The notes under the pieces: generated by a model | The model's database searches: none | The model's input: the letters and a program-made list of their open reading frames with translations, nothing else | What the model was told of the DNA's origin: nothing | Shown: positions 1 to 7,039 of the stretch, in pieces | Layout of the letters: every line of letters starts with the position of its first letter | Numbering within the stretch: the first letter of the stretch is position 1 | Program-made: the position numbers and the translations under genes | Assembly (NCBI GenBank): GCA_017647245.1 | Contig: JAGCKY010000183.1 | Span: forward strand, 1 to 8,116 | Length of the DNA stretch: 8,116 nt | Reading direction: 5' to 3' | Source: Elusimicrobiaceae bacterium | Lineage (GTDB): Bacteria > Elusimicrobiota > Elusimicrobia > Elusimicrobiales > Elusimicrobiaceae

Positions 1-1
1 C

Positions 2-34
2 ATCAAAAACGGAAAACGGGATTTATACTTCTAA
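2..34 (+). CDS. Possible C-terminal end of an upstream gene (partial)
   Basis: The frame starting at base 2 reads IKNGKRDLYF and stops with TAA at 32-34, 13 bases before a strong intrinsic terminator. That spacing is what one expects for a gene end. Only ten codons are visible, so no family can be named. The other two plus frames stop later (61-63 and about 108-110), inside or beyond the terminator, which makes them less likely. Confidence 0.35.
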   Translation: MKNGKRDLYF

Positions 35-47
35 ACCGTTTCAATTT

Positions 48-80
48 AAAATACCCGCTGTAAAAGGCGGGTATTTTTTT
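48..80 (+). terminator. Intrinsic terminator of the upstream gene
   Basis: Bases 48-58 pair perfectly with 67-77 (core ATACCCGC / GCGGGTAT) around an 8-base loop, and the stem runs into a T-tract at 74-80. It should end plus-strand transcription from the gene left of the window, so the gene at 270 probably needs its own promoter. Confidence 0.85.
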
Positions 81-90
81 ATAAAAAACT

Positions 91-119
91 TTCGCTTTTA
101 GTTTCGTTTTTTGTAAAAT
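91..119 (+). promoter_or_regulatory. Weak candidate promoter for the leader and first permease
   Basis: A TAAAAT hexamer at 114-119 could be a -10 box. At 17 bases spacing the -35 position (91-96, TTCGCT) is a poor match to TTGACA. A start near base 126 would place the folded element at 129-236 at the very 5' end of the transcript. The region is AT-rich, so chance matches are common; this is only the best of several weak options. Confidence 0.25.
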
Positions 120-128
120 AAAGAAAAG

Positions 129-245
129 ACGGATTTTTATTTTTGTACTTTTTGGTGCATTCTCATTGCACCAACCCTACAGGGCCCTATGGTATCGGTT
201 CGCCGACAGCCGGGTGGTACAGAGGTAAAAATCCGTATTTTTTTT
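129..245 (+). ncRNA. Structured leader RNA or attenuator-like element, four-way junction
   Basis: Seen by hand folding. P1 pairs 129-149 with 216-236: 21 bp in a row, the first 11 Watson-Crick and the rest with a few G-U pairs. Inside lie three abutting hairpins: P2 152-159/167-174 (perfect TTGGTGCA/TGCACCAA, 7-base loop); P3 175-177/182-184 (TACA loop); and P4 185-187/212-214 stacked on 191-193/209-211 and 195-198/203-206 with a TTCG loop. Only bases 150-151 and 215 are unpaired at the junction. Eight T's (238-245) follow P1 directly, as in a Rho-independent terminator. The element ends 25 bases before the permease start and just before its ribosome site. It could be a cis-regulatory leader, a small RNA, or a short inverted-repeat element. 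I do not recognise a known riboswitch class. Confidence 0.5.
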
Positions 246-269
246 GTATAAACGGAGAATGAAACAGAA

Positions 270-1739
270 ATGAAAAAGTGGCATTTTAGACTCCCCCAAC
301 TCAATACCTTGGGAATTATTTTTTCCATTATTCTCTTGGTAACTATTATGACGTGGATTGTGCCCAGCGGTGCGTATAACCGCGTAATGACCGACGGCCG
401 TGCCGTGGTCCAACCCGGCACGTATCACGCTGTAGCATCTAATCCGCAAGGCCTTTTTGACGTGCTCAAAGCCCCCGTGCAAGGGTTTGAAAATACTGCG
501 CTGATTATTGCGTTCTTGTTACTCATCGGCGGCGTGCTGGCTATCATTGAAAAAACGGGCGCCATTACCGCGGGCATTAAAGAAGCAAGCCAATTTTTCG
601 GTCGCAACCCAAAGTTCAAATTTCTGTTTATCCCTGTCGGGCTGACAGTGTTTTCTTTGTGTGGGGCGACGTTTGGTATGTGCGAAGAAACGCTGATTTT
701 TATTCCTATTTTAATCCCGCTTGCGCTGTCGCTGGGGTATGACTCCGCTATCGGTACGGCTATTCCGTTTGTGGGTGCAGGCGTGGGATTTGCCGCCGCG
801 TTTACCAACCCATTTACCGTCGGAATTGCGCAAGGTATCGCGCAAGTGCCGCTTTATTCGGGTCTGGGATACCGCGTACTGATTTGGGCAGTTTGTACGT
901 CGGTAGTAATTACCTATTTTATGATTTACGCCCACCGTATCCAAAAGGATCCCACCCGCAGTATTACCTACGAACACGACCAACTCAAACGCCATGAACT
1001 GGGCATCAATGAAGAAGGCAGTAAAATTACCGGCCGTCAAAAATTGGTATTGCTGTCCTTTGGGCTGGGTATGATTATGCTGGTGCTAGGCGTGCTCAAA
1101 CCGCAGGTGTGTGCCTTTTTGCACAATCTAACGGGAATTGACTTTATGACGCTGTTTCACTTGGAACAAGAGGGCTGGTACATTACCGAAATCGCCGCGC
1201 TGTTTCTGGGTATCGGGTTGGCGGCCGCTATTTTCGGCGGGCTGAATATGACCCAAGCCACGGACAGTTTCTTTGAAGGTGTGCGCGGTATGGCTTCTAT
1301 TGCGATTACGTTATGTTTTGCGCAAGCGATTGTCATCATCGCGCAGAACGGACAAATTTTAGATACGCTGTTAGACTTTATGTCTAAAGGCATTTCTAAA
1401 TTACATCCGATTTGTGCGTCGTGGGCGGCCATGATGTTGCAAACGGTGATTGATTTCTTTATTCCGTCCGGCTCCAGCAAAGCCGTGCTCACCATGCCTA
1501 TTTTGGCGCCGCTAGCTGACCTTATCGGTATTACGCGCCAAACGATGGTGCTTTCGTTCCAGTTGGGCGGCAGCTGGCTGAATATGATTTTCCCCACCGA
1601 CCCGGTTACGCTGGGTGCCATTGGATTTGCGGCCATTCCTTTTTCCAAATGGCTCAAGTGGTTATTGCCGCTATTAATTATTATGTACTTATTGTCCTTT
1701 GCCGCGCTCGTACCGCCGTATTTCATGCATTGGCAATAA
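270..1739 (+). CDS. YfcC-family (COG1288) membrane permease, first tandem copy
   Basis: A 489-residue polytopic inner-membrane protein of the YfcC / C4-dicarboxylate anaerobic carrier-like family. Members import or exchange amino acids (some are arginine/ornithine antiporters) or carboxylates; the substrate here cannot be read from sequence. Family marks: TM1 at about 13-30 followed by TWIVPSGAY (28-36); the first conserved half CGATFGMCEETLIFIP (131-146) running through GYDSAIG and NPFTVGIAQ (180-188); a cytoplasmic linker at about 222-256; and the second half IPSGSSKAVLTMP (398-410) with the FPTDPVT loop (441-447). The start is set by GGAGA at 254-258, 11 bases upstream. The downstream neighbour is a clear paralogue. 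This copy has roughly 23 extra residues near 280-302 (two Cys-to-Trp stretches between membrane segments) that the neighbour lacks. Expression may depend on the structured leader upstream. Family certain, substrate unknown. Confidence 0.88.
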   Translation: MKKWHFRLPQLNTLGIIFSIILLVTIMTWIVPSGAYNRVMTDGRAVVQPGTYHAVASNPQGLFDVLKAPVQGFENTALIIAFLLLIGGVLAIIEKTGAITAGIKEASQFFGRNPKFKFLFIPVGLTVFSLCGATFGMCEETLIFIPILIPLALSLGYDSAIGTAIPFVGAGVGFAAAFTNPFTVGIAQGIAQVPLYSGLGYRVLIWAVCTSVVITYFMIYAHRIQKDPTRSITYEHDQLKRHELGINEEGSKITGRQKLVLLSFGLGMIMLVLGVLKPQVCAFLHNLTGIDFMTLFHLEQEGWYITEIAALFLGIGLAAAIFGGLNMTQATDSFFEGVRGMASIAITLCFAQAIVIIAQNGQILDTLLDFMSKGISKLHPICASWAAMMLQTVIDFFIPSGSSKAVLTMPILAPLADLIGITRQTMVLSFQLGGSWLNMIFPTDPVTLGAIGFAAIPFSKWLKWLLPLLIIMYLLSFAALVPPYFMHWQ

Positions 1740-1749
1740 GCCGTTTTGC

Positions 1750-1787
1750 TTCCCGCCGCATTTTGTTTTGTTTGAGCCGGCGGGGAA
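1750..1787 (+). terminator. Hairpin between the tandem permeases, weak terminator or processing site
   Basis: CCCGCCG at 1752-1758 pairs with CGGCGGG at 1778-1784 around a 19-base T-rich loop. The flanking TT/AA could extend it with one bulged G. The tail is CTTTTACTT, a poor T-tract, so termination would be partial at best. It may lower expression of the second permease or stabilise the 3' end of the first. Confidence 0.45.
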
Positions 1788-1819
1788 CTTTTACTTAAAA
1801 ATAAAGAGGAAAACAAAAA

Positions 1820-3223
1820 ATGAAAAATGTATTAAAGAAGTTCTACAACACGTACTTCTTAATCTTCAGTCTGATGTTAATCGTCGCGGCGTTGACATGG
1901 ACTGTCCCCCCCGGACAATATGACCGCACAGAACAAAACGGGCAAACGATTGCCGTAGCGGATTCTTTTCACGCAGTGGCTCGCGCTCCGCAAGGCATCG
2001 GCCAAGCCCTGCAAGCCCCGATAGAAGGTTTTAGCCAATGCGCGCCGATTATTGCGTTTATTTTGGTGGTCGGTATGCTGTTTACCGTCATTGAACGCAC
2101 CGGTGCGATAAATACTGTAATTAAAAAAGTCAGTTACTATTTTTCGCATCATCCGCGCCAGCGTATTTTATTTATTCCGACGTGTATTTTTCTGTTTTCG
2201 CTGTGCGGAGCGCTGTTCGGTATGGAAGAAGAAACGCTGATTTTTATTCCTATTTTTATTCCGCTCGCGCTGTCGCTGGGATATGACACGGTAGTCGGTA
2301 TGTCTATTCCGTTTATCGGTGCGTTTACCGGGTTTTCTTCGGCTTTTATCAATCCCTTTACCGTCGGTATCGCGCAAACGATTGCGCAACTGCCCATGTA
2401 CTCCGGTTGGCAATACCGTTTGCTGGTATGGTTTATTTTCACGTCGGTGGTGGCGGGATTTTTTACGTGGTATGGCGAAAAAATCCGCAAACACCCCAGC
2501 AAAAGTTTAACCGCCAAATTAGACGTTACGCGGCGCGCTGAATTTAACATTATCAATGATGTGGTGGTAGATGAATCTTTTCACCTTACCCGTGCGCATA
2601 AACTGGTTTTACTAAGTTTTCTTGCGGGTATGGGGCTGTTGTTTTACGGCGTAATCAGATATCAATGGTATATGAATGAAATTGCCGCTGTATTTTTGGG
2701 CGTTACAGTAGCCGCGGCTTACTTTGGCAAACTCACGCTGACCGAAACAACCGATGCCATTTTGGACGGCTCCAAAAATATGATTGGTATTTGTATTTTG
2801 ATGGCACTGGCCCGCTCTATTGTCATCCTTGCTACGAACGGACATATATTGGATACTTTCCTGCACACGATGACACAAGGACTGAGCGGTATGCATCCGA
2901 TTGTGGCTTCGCAAGCTATGTTTTTCGTGCAGACCTTGCTCAATTTTTTTGTGGCTTCCGGGTCTGGACAGGCCGTGCTTACTATGCCGATTATGGTGCC
3001 GCTGGGCGATTTGTTAAATGTATCGCGCCAAACGGTCATTTTGGCTTTCCAGTTCGGCGACGGTTGGGGCAATCCTATTCTGCCTACCGCACCTGTGACG
3101 ATCGGTGCATTGGCACTGGCCGGAATTTCTTATACGGCGTGGGTAAAGTGGTTTATGCGGCTTGAAATTATTTTAATTATTATGTCGCTACTACTGCTGA
3201 TTCCCGCTTACTATATTTGGTAA
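1820..3223 (+). CDS. YfcC-family (COG1288) membrane permease, second tandem copy
   Basis: A 467-residue paralogue of the preceding permease, collinear over its whole length. The same landmarks are present: TWTVPPGQYDR (26-36) after TM1, CGALFGMEEETLIFIP (129-144), NPFTVGIAQ (178-186), ASGSGQAVLTMP and the LPTAPVT loop near the C-terminus, ending in a hydrophobic segment. Changes inside the likely substrate elements (IPSGSSK to VASGSGQ, FPTDPVT to LPTAPVT, GMCEE to GMEEE) suggest a different substrate or coupling rather than a simple dosage copy. The start is supported by AGAGGA at 1805-1810, nine bases upstream. The 80-bp gap contains a hairpin, so it may be co-transcribed with the first copy at reduced level. 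A strong hairpin follows the stop. Substrate unknown; amino acid or dicarboxylate is the reasonable guess from the family. Confidence 0.88.
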   Translation: MKNVLKKFYNTYFLIFSLMLIVAALTWTVPPGQYDRTEQNGQTIAVADSFHAVARAPQGIGQALQAPIEGFSQCAPIIAFILVVGMLFTVIERTGAINTVIKKVSYYFSHHPRQRILFIPTCIFLFSLCGALFGMEEETLIFIPIFIPLALSLGYDTVVGMSIPFIGAFTGFSSAFINPFTVGIAQTIAQLPMYSGWQYRLLVWFIFTSVVAGFFTWYGEKIRKHPSKSLTAKLDVTRRAEFNIINDVVVDESFHLTRAHKLVLLSFLAGMGLLFYGVIRYQWYMNEIAAVFLGVTVAAAYFGKLTLTETTDAILDGSKNMIGICILMALARSIVILATNGHILDTFLHTMTQGLSGMHPIVASQAMFFVQTLLNFFVASGSGQAVLTMPIMVPLGDLLNVSRQTVILAFQFGDGWGNPILPTAPVTIGALALAGISYTAWVKWFMRLEIILIIMSLLLLIPAYYIW

Positions 3224-3227
3224 AATA

Positions 3228-3251
3228 AAAGGGCCCCTTCGGGGGCCTTTT
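3228..3251 (+). terminator. UUCG-capped terminator hairpin after the second permease
   Basis: Bases 3228-3237 pair with 3242-3251 (ten pairs including one G-U) around a TTCG loop closed by C-G, the very stable tetraloop type. The A-run and T-run are part of the stem, and after TTTT the sequence turns to ACTATG, so the T-tract is short. The hairpin ends only three bases before the start codon of the next gene, so any read-through RNA would have its start region next to a tight stem. Confidence 0.75.
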
Positions 3252-3254
3252 ACT

Positions 3255-4676
3255 ATGATGCAGAGCAAACTAACTATCCTTTCTTATTTAACCGCGGCCG
3301 ATTGGTTGGTGTTTGCGCTTGTGTTGGCGCTTACGTTAGCCGTTGCATTATATGGCAATTACCGCAGAAAACATTCCCAAAGCAAAGCACTGGATTATTT
3401 ATTGATGGGCCGGCAACTAACCCTACCGCTTTTTGTGGCCACCTTGGTGGCAACGTGGTACGGCGGTATTTTCGGCGTCAATGAAATTACGTTTAATTAC
3501 GGAATTTACAATTTTGTCACACAAGGAATTTTCTGGTATATTGTTTATTTGATTTTTGCTTTCTTTATCGTAGATAAAATTGCCAAATATAATTCCGTTA
3601 CCCTGCCTGATTTAGCTGAGCATATGTTCGGCCCTAAAGCAGGAAAAGTAGCCGCTATGTTTACGCTTTTTTATATGATGCCCGTGGCCTATGTGTTAAG
3701 TTTAGGATTATTCTTAAATATGATTTTGGGTATCAGCGTATGGCAAGGCATGATTATCGGCACCTTATTTACCTGTTTGTACACTGCCTGGGGCGGCTTT
3801 AAGGCCGTTGTGTTTTCCGACGTGGTACAATTTTTTGTGATGTGTACCTCGGTACTGATTGTGGTATTGTTTTCTCTGCATATTTTTGGCGGACTGACCT
3901 TTTTAAAAGCTAATTTACCCGCCACGCATTTTAGCTTAACGGGCGGCACTACGCTGCTTAATACTTTAATTTGGGGCTTTATCGCACTGGCTACTTTAAT
4001 TGACCCCAGTTTCTATCAGCGCTGTTTTGCGGCCAAAAGCCCTTCCGTGGTAAAAAAAGGCATTTTAATTTCCACGCTCATTTGGTTTTGTTTTGATATT
4101 TGCACGACGGTCGGTTCACTTTATGCGCGCGCTGTTTTGCCCCATGCACAACCCGCAGAGGCATATTTCTTTTATTCTGTTCAACTGTTGCCTGTTGGGC
4201 TAAAAGGGTTTTTCATCGCTGGGATTTTAGCCATCATTTTGTCTACACTCAATTCATTTCTCTTTATTGCCTCTAACACATTGAGCTTTGACCTGTTACG
4301 CGACCGATTTAAAAACATTGTCCTTTCCAACCGCATTTCACTATTTTTAGTGGGGCTTTTATCGGCGTGTTTAGCCCAATTTTTCAATGACAGTTTTAAA
4401 GAAATTTGGCTTACGCTGGGTTCTTATTTTTCGGCGTGTTTGCTCGCTCCTATTTTGATGGGATATATTTATCCTAAACGCATTAGCGATAATTTATTTA
4501 CTATCAGTGCGTTGACCAGCGCCGTTGTAATGACCGTTTGGAGAATTTTGCCTTTAAATGATTTCTTACAACAAATAGATAGTTTTTACATCGGCGTACT
4601 GACCAGCATGATTATCTTACTTTGGGCACGCCCCGCACAACGAGGAAGTTATGTCAAAAGCTCTACTGATTTGTAA
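3255..4676 (+). CDS. Sodium:solute symporter (SSS family), candidate thiamine transporter
   Basis: A 473-residue polytopic protein of the SSS family, whose members import solutes with Na+. Evidence: TM1 at about 17-34; the unwound-helix region ATWYGGIFGVNE (66-77); AWGGFKAVVFSDVVQFFVM (178-196), typical of SSS proteins; DPSFYQRCFAAKSP (250-263), matching the family D...QR..AAK pattern; and ILSTLNSFLFIASNTLSFDL (328-347), the TM8 region that in characterised members helps form the Na2 sodium site through small and hydroxyl residues. About 12-13 membrane segments are visible. The last 26 bases overlap the thiamine pyrophosphokinase gene, so the pair is probably co-translated and the solute may be thiamine; this is inference from context. 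Two adjacent ATG codons (3255, 3258) open the frame without a clear ribosome site, because a terminator hairpin occupies that space. Other SSS substrates (sugars, proline, pantothenate) remain possible. Confidence 0.85.
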   Translation: MMQSKLTILSYLTAADWLVFALVLALTLAVALYGNYRRKHSQSKALDYLLMGRQLTLPLFVATLVATWYGGIFGVNEITFNYGIYNFVTQGIFWYIVYLIFAFFIVDKIAKYNSVTLPDLAEHMFGPKAGKVAAMFTLFYMMPVAYVLSLGLFLNMILGISVWQGMIIGTLFTCLYTAWGGFKAVVFSDVVQFFVMCTSVLIVVLFSLHIFGGLTFLKANLPATHFSLTGGTTLLNTLIWGFIALATLIDPSFYQRCFAAKSPSVVKKGILISTLIWFCFDICTTVGSLYARAVLPHAQPAEAYFFYSVQLLPVGLKGFFIAGILAIILSTLNSFLFIASNTLSFDLLRDRFKNIVLSNRISLFLVGLLSACLAQFFNDSFKEIWLTLGSYFSACLLAPILMGYIYPKRISDNLFTISALTSAVVMTVWRILPLNDFLQQIDSFYIGVLTSMIILLWARPAQRGSYVKSSTDL

Positions 4677-5271
4677 TGCAGACAGGCCCGGCAAATGGCT
4701 TAAAAAATATGCCGCGCAAGCTGATTTTATACTTGCTGCCGACGGGGGTGCCAATGCTGCATTGGCTGCAGGCATAACACCCGATGCGGTGATTGGCGAT
4801 TTTGATTCCGTTTCCCCCCGCACGCGCCGCACGTTAAAAGAGGTGCCTTTTATTCACGTTACCCGCCAAGACAATACCGATTTGGAAAAAGCATTAGACT
4901 GGCTTACAGCGCAATCTTTTGATGAATGTATGATTGCCGGTGCTACCGGCGGACGTTTGGATTTTACCTTAGGAAATATATTAGCCGCACGCCCCTATCT
5001 TAAAAAAATAAAAGTCACTTTCGTCGGTAAAGACTGGACGCTTTTTTTCCTTACCCGCAGTTATTCGTTTAGCGCACGCAAGGGTGCGCGGTGCAGTTTT
5101 ATTGCGCTAACTTCTTGCCGAAATGTTACCCTCAAAGGGCTTACATATAAAGTGACAAATGAAACATGGAACACTCAGCGTATTGGCCGCACCTTATCTA
5201 ATGAAATATCTTCTGCCAAAAGCGAAATATCTTTTAGCGACGGCGTTTTGCTCATGTATTTAGAAAAGTAA
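4651..5271 (+). CDS. thiN: Thiamine pyrophosphokinase
   Basis: Converts thiamine plus ATP to thiamine diphosphate and AMP in the cytoplasm, the salvage route to the B1 cofactor. At 206 residues it has the usual bacterial length. Diagnostic motifs in order: DGGAN (31-35), GDFDS (49-53), QDNTDLEKAL (73-82) and GATGGRLDFTLGNI (97-110), the catalytic-domain motifs that bind metal and ATP; then a beta-rich C-terminal half with LSNE (182-185) and ISFSDGVLL (193-201), the thiamine-binding domain. The ATG is fixed by GAGGA at 4642-4646, inside the end of the symporter gene, giving a 26-bp overlap in another frame. Phosphorylation would trap thiamine entering through the overlapping symporter. No thiamine synthesis genes and no TPP riboswitch are visible here. 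Confidence 0.93.
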   Translation: MSKALLICNADRPGKWLKKYAAQADFILAADGGANAALAAGITPDAVIGDFDSVSPRTRRTLKEVPFIHVTRQDNTDLEKALDWLTAQSFDECMIAGATGGRLDFTLGNILAARPYLKKIKVTFVGKDWTLFFLTRSYSFSARKGARCSFIALTSCRNVTLKGLTYKVTNETWNTQRIGRTLSNEISSAKSEISFSDGVLLMYLEK

Positions 5272-5301
5272 AAAAAGCGGAGCACGTAGCTCCGCTTTTT
5301 T
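5271..5301. terminator. Bidirectional terminator between convergent genes
   Basis: Bases 5271-5283 pair perfectly with 5289-5301 (AAAAAAGCGGAGC against its reverse complement), 13 bp with an ACGTA loop. The stem has six A's on the left and six T's on the right, so it provides a T-tract in both directions. It starts at the last base of the thiN stop codon and lies 16 bases beyond the stop of the minus-strand prepilin gene, so it likely ends both units. Confidence 0.9.
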
Positions 5302-5317
5302 AATCGCTTTTATATTA

Positions 5318-5803
5318 CTAATTTTTTGGAGATTGCGTAGTGTAAATGCCTAATGCTTTACACGCTTTGATTCCTTTATCCGCGCTGGCGGTGCAGGCCA
5401 TGGTGCGTTTTTTGGTGGTGGTATCAATTACTTTATACGGATTCCACAATTTATACGTCCCGCCTTTGCGTTCCGCTACCACTCCCCCGCAAGCTGTACC
5501 CGGAATAAGCGCATTTGTGGCTTCGTTTAAATGATAAATAAAATCCTTTGTTTCTATTTGGGTATCTGTTTTTACTGTTCCCGGAACGGTAATGAGCAAT
5601 TTAGAAAATTTCGCCGGACACTCATTTTTTTCCGACGCGTATGCATACACACCGTCATTGACCGATTTAATCAGATTGATTGCTTCTGTAGCGCGCGATT
5701 TTTCAATTGCTTGCAGATAACCCGGTAATGCCGCCGCGCACAAAATACCGATAATCAATACCACAATCAATAATTCAATTAACGTAAAACCTTGTTTTTT
5801 CAT
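5318..5803 (-). CDS. Type IV prepilin-like protein (PilE/pseudopilin family)
   Basis: A 161-residue protein with a class III signal. The leader MKKQG is cut by prepilin peptidase between Gly5 and Phe6, leaving mature FTLIE with the conserved Glu at +5, followed by a hydrophobic assembly helix to about residue 30 and a soluble helix (ALPGYLQAIEKSRATEAINL). The globular part carries Cys at 62, 105, 137 and 148; 137 and 148 probably form the C-terminal disulfide loop of major and minor pilins. There is also an unusual Cys22 in the membrane helix. Translation starts at an ATG with AAGGAG seven bases upstream, overlapping the dapL stop codon, so it is tightly linked to dapL. No assembly genes (pilB, pilC, pilD, pilQ) are in the window. 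It could be a pilus subunit, a minor pilin or a type II secretion pseudopilin; sequence alone does not decide. Confidence 0.88.
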   Translation of the reverse strand: MKKQGFTLIELLIVVLIIGILCAAALPGYLQAIEKSRATEAINLIKSVNDGVYAYASEKNECPAKFSKLLITVPGTVKTDTQIETKDFIYHLNEATNALIPGTACGGVVAERKGGTYKLWNPYKVIDTTTKKRTMACTASADKGIKACKALGIYTTQSPKN

Positions 5804-5812
5804 ATTTTCTCC

Positions 5813-7039
5813 TTATTTAAGACCCGCTAAACGCCGCGCAGCTATTTGCGTCAGCTCGGGCGTATTAAAAGCGGTCATTCTAAAATAACCTTCCCCGGAC
5901 AATCCAAACCCGGCTCCCGGCGTTCCGACTAATTGCAATCTATCTAACATCATATCAAAAAATTCCCACGATGTGATACCTGCCGGCGTTTTAAGCCAAA
6001 TATACGGCGCGTTTTCCCCACCGTAAGCGGTCAGTCCGGCGGCTTGCGCCGCTTGCAAAATCACACGCGCATTTTCCAAATAACCGTCAATCACTTCACG
6101 CGTTTGCGCTTGTCCTTGCGACGAAAAAACTGCTTCTGCGCCGCGTTGCACAATGTACGGCACGCCGTTAAATTTGGTACTTTGCCGCCGTAACCACAAA
6201 TCATGCACGGCGTGCGCATTTCCGGTTTTGTCATAAATCATCAGTTCGCGCGGCACCACACAATAGGCACAGCGCGTGCCCGTAAATCCCGCCGTCTTGG
6301 AGAAAGAGCGAAATTCCACTGCACATTTTTTTGCACCCAGAATTTCAAAAATACTGTGCGGCAAATCTTCCGCGCGGATAAATGCTTCATAGGCGCTATC
6401 AAATAAAATGACTGCTTTATTTTCAATGGCCCAGTCCACCCATAGTTGCAATTGCGCGCGGGTCATGGCCTTTCCCGTCGGATTATTGGGCGAGCAAAGA
6501 TAAATTAAATCCGCGTGTTCTTTGGGCAATTGCGGCGCAAAATTGTTTTCTGCAGTGCAAGGCAAATAAATAATTTTTTCAAATTGTCCGTTTTTGCAAA
6601 CGCCGCTACGCCCGGCCATCACGTTGGTATCCAAATAGACCGGATACACCGGATCCTGCAACGCCACGCGGGCATCAGCGGAAAATAATTCTTGGAAATT
6701 AGCCACGTCACTTTTGGCACCGTCGCTGACGAAAATTTCATCGGCAGAAATATCAACATTGCGCGCTTGGTAATCATGCGCGGCAATGGCACTGCGCAAA
6801 AAATCATATCCTTCATACGGACCATACCCGCGAAAGGTTTCCGCGCGGCCCATTTCATCGCACGCTTTTTTCATAGCGTCTACGACGGCAGGCACAAGCG
6901 GACGGCTCACATCGCCAATGCCCAAGCTAATCACTTGTGCGTCCGGGTGTGCTTTTTTGAAAGCGGCGGTGCGGCGTGCCACTTCTGCAAATAAATAACT
7001 GCCCTGCAAATTTAAATAATTTTCATTAAGCAACGTCAT
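5813..7039 (-). CDS. dapL: LL-diaminopimelate aminotransferase
   Basis: A 408-residue class I/II PLP aminotransferase of the DapL type. In one step it converts tetrahydrodipicolinate to LL-2,6-diaminopimelate with glutamate as amino donor, bypassing the succinylase or acetylase route. Visible marks: NENYLNLQGSYLF at the N-terminus, typical of DapL; ISLGIGDVSRPL (37-48); YGPYEGYDFLR (72-82); CSPNNPTGK (182-190), which binds PLP and substrate carboxylate; FDSAYEAF (213-220), whose Asp214 contacts the pyridine nitrogen; and SFSKTAGFTGTR (245-256) with the Schiff-base Lys248. Its ATG overlaps the dapF stop as ATGA, and the prepilin gene follows after nine bases. The adjacent epimerase uses its product, which supports the DapL call over a generic aspartate aminotransferase. 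Length is normal and all key residues are present. Confidence 0.94.
   Translation of the reverse strand: MTLLNENYLNLQGSYLFAEVARRTAAFKKAHPDAQVISLGIGDVSRPLVPAVVDAMKKACDEMGRAETFRGYGPYEGYDFLRSAIAAHDYQARNVDISADEIFVSDGAKSDVANFQELFSADARVALQDPVYPVYLDTNVMAGRSGVCKNGQFEKIIYLPCTAENNFAPQLPKEHADLIYLCSPNNPTGKAMTRAQLQLWVDWAIENKAVILFDSAYEAFIRAEDLPHSIFEILGAKKCAVEFRSFSKTAGFTGTRCAYCVVPRELMIYDKTGNAHAVHDLWLRRQSTKFNGVPYIVQRGAEAVFSSQGQAQTREVIDGYLENARVILQAAQAAGLTAYGGENAPYIWLKTPAGITSWEFFDMMLDRLQLVGTPGAGFGLSGEGYFRMTAFNTPELTQIAARRLAGLK

Noticed and set aside
129..236. Small transposon-like element with terminal inverted repeats
   Set aside because: The ends do pair over 21 bases, but I see no flanking target duplication, no second copy in the window and no transposase; an RNA fold explains the inner hairpins better. 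A genome-wide copy count would reopen this.
247..252. TATAAA as a -10 box for the first permease
   Set aside because: A start about seven bases downstream would remove the GGAGA ribosome site, and the -35 position falls in the folded element without a recognisable hexamer.
1157..1816. Long open frame (219 codons) on the minus strand over the first permease
   Set aside because: It lies antisense to a strongly supported permease, shows no family motif or ribosome site, and has the composition expected from reading hydrophobic codons backwards.
3180..3300. Possible TPP riboswitch ahead of the symporter-thiN pair
   Set aside because: There is no CTGAGA-type motif and no space; the region holds only the end of the permease gene and a simple terminator hairpin.
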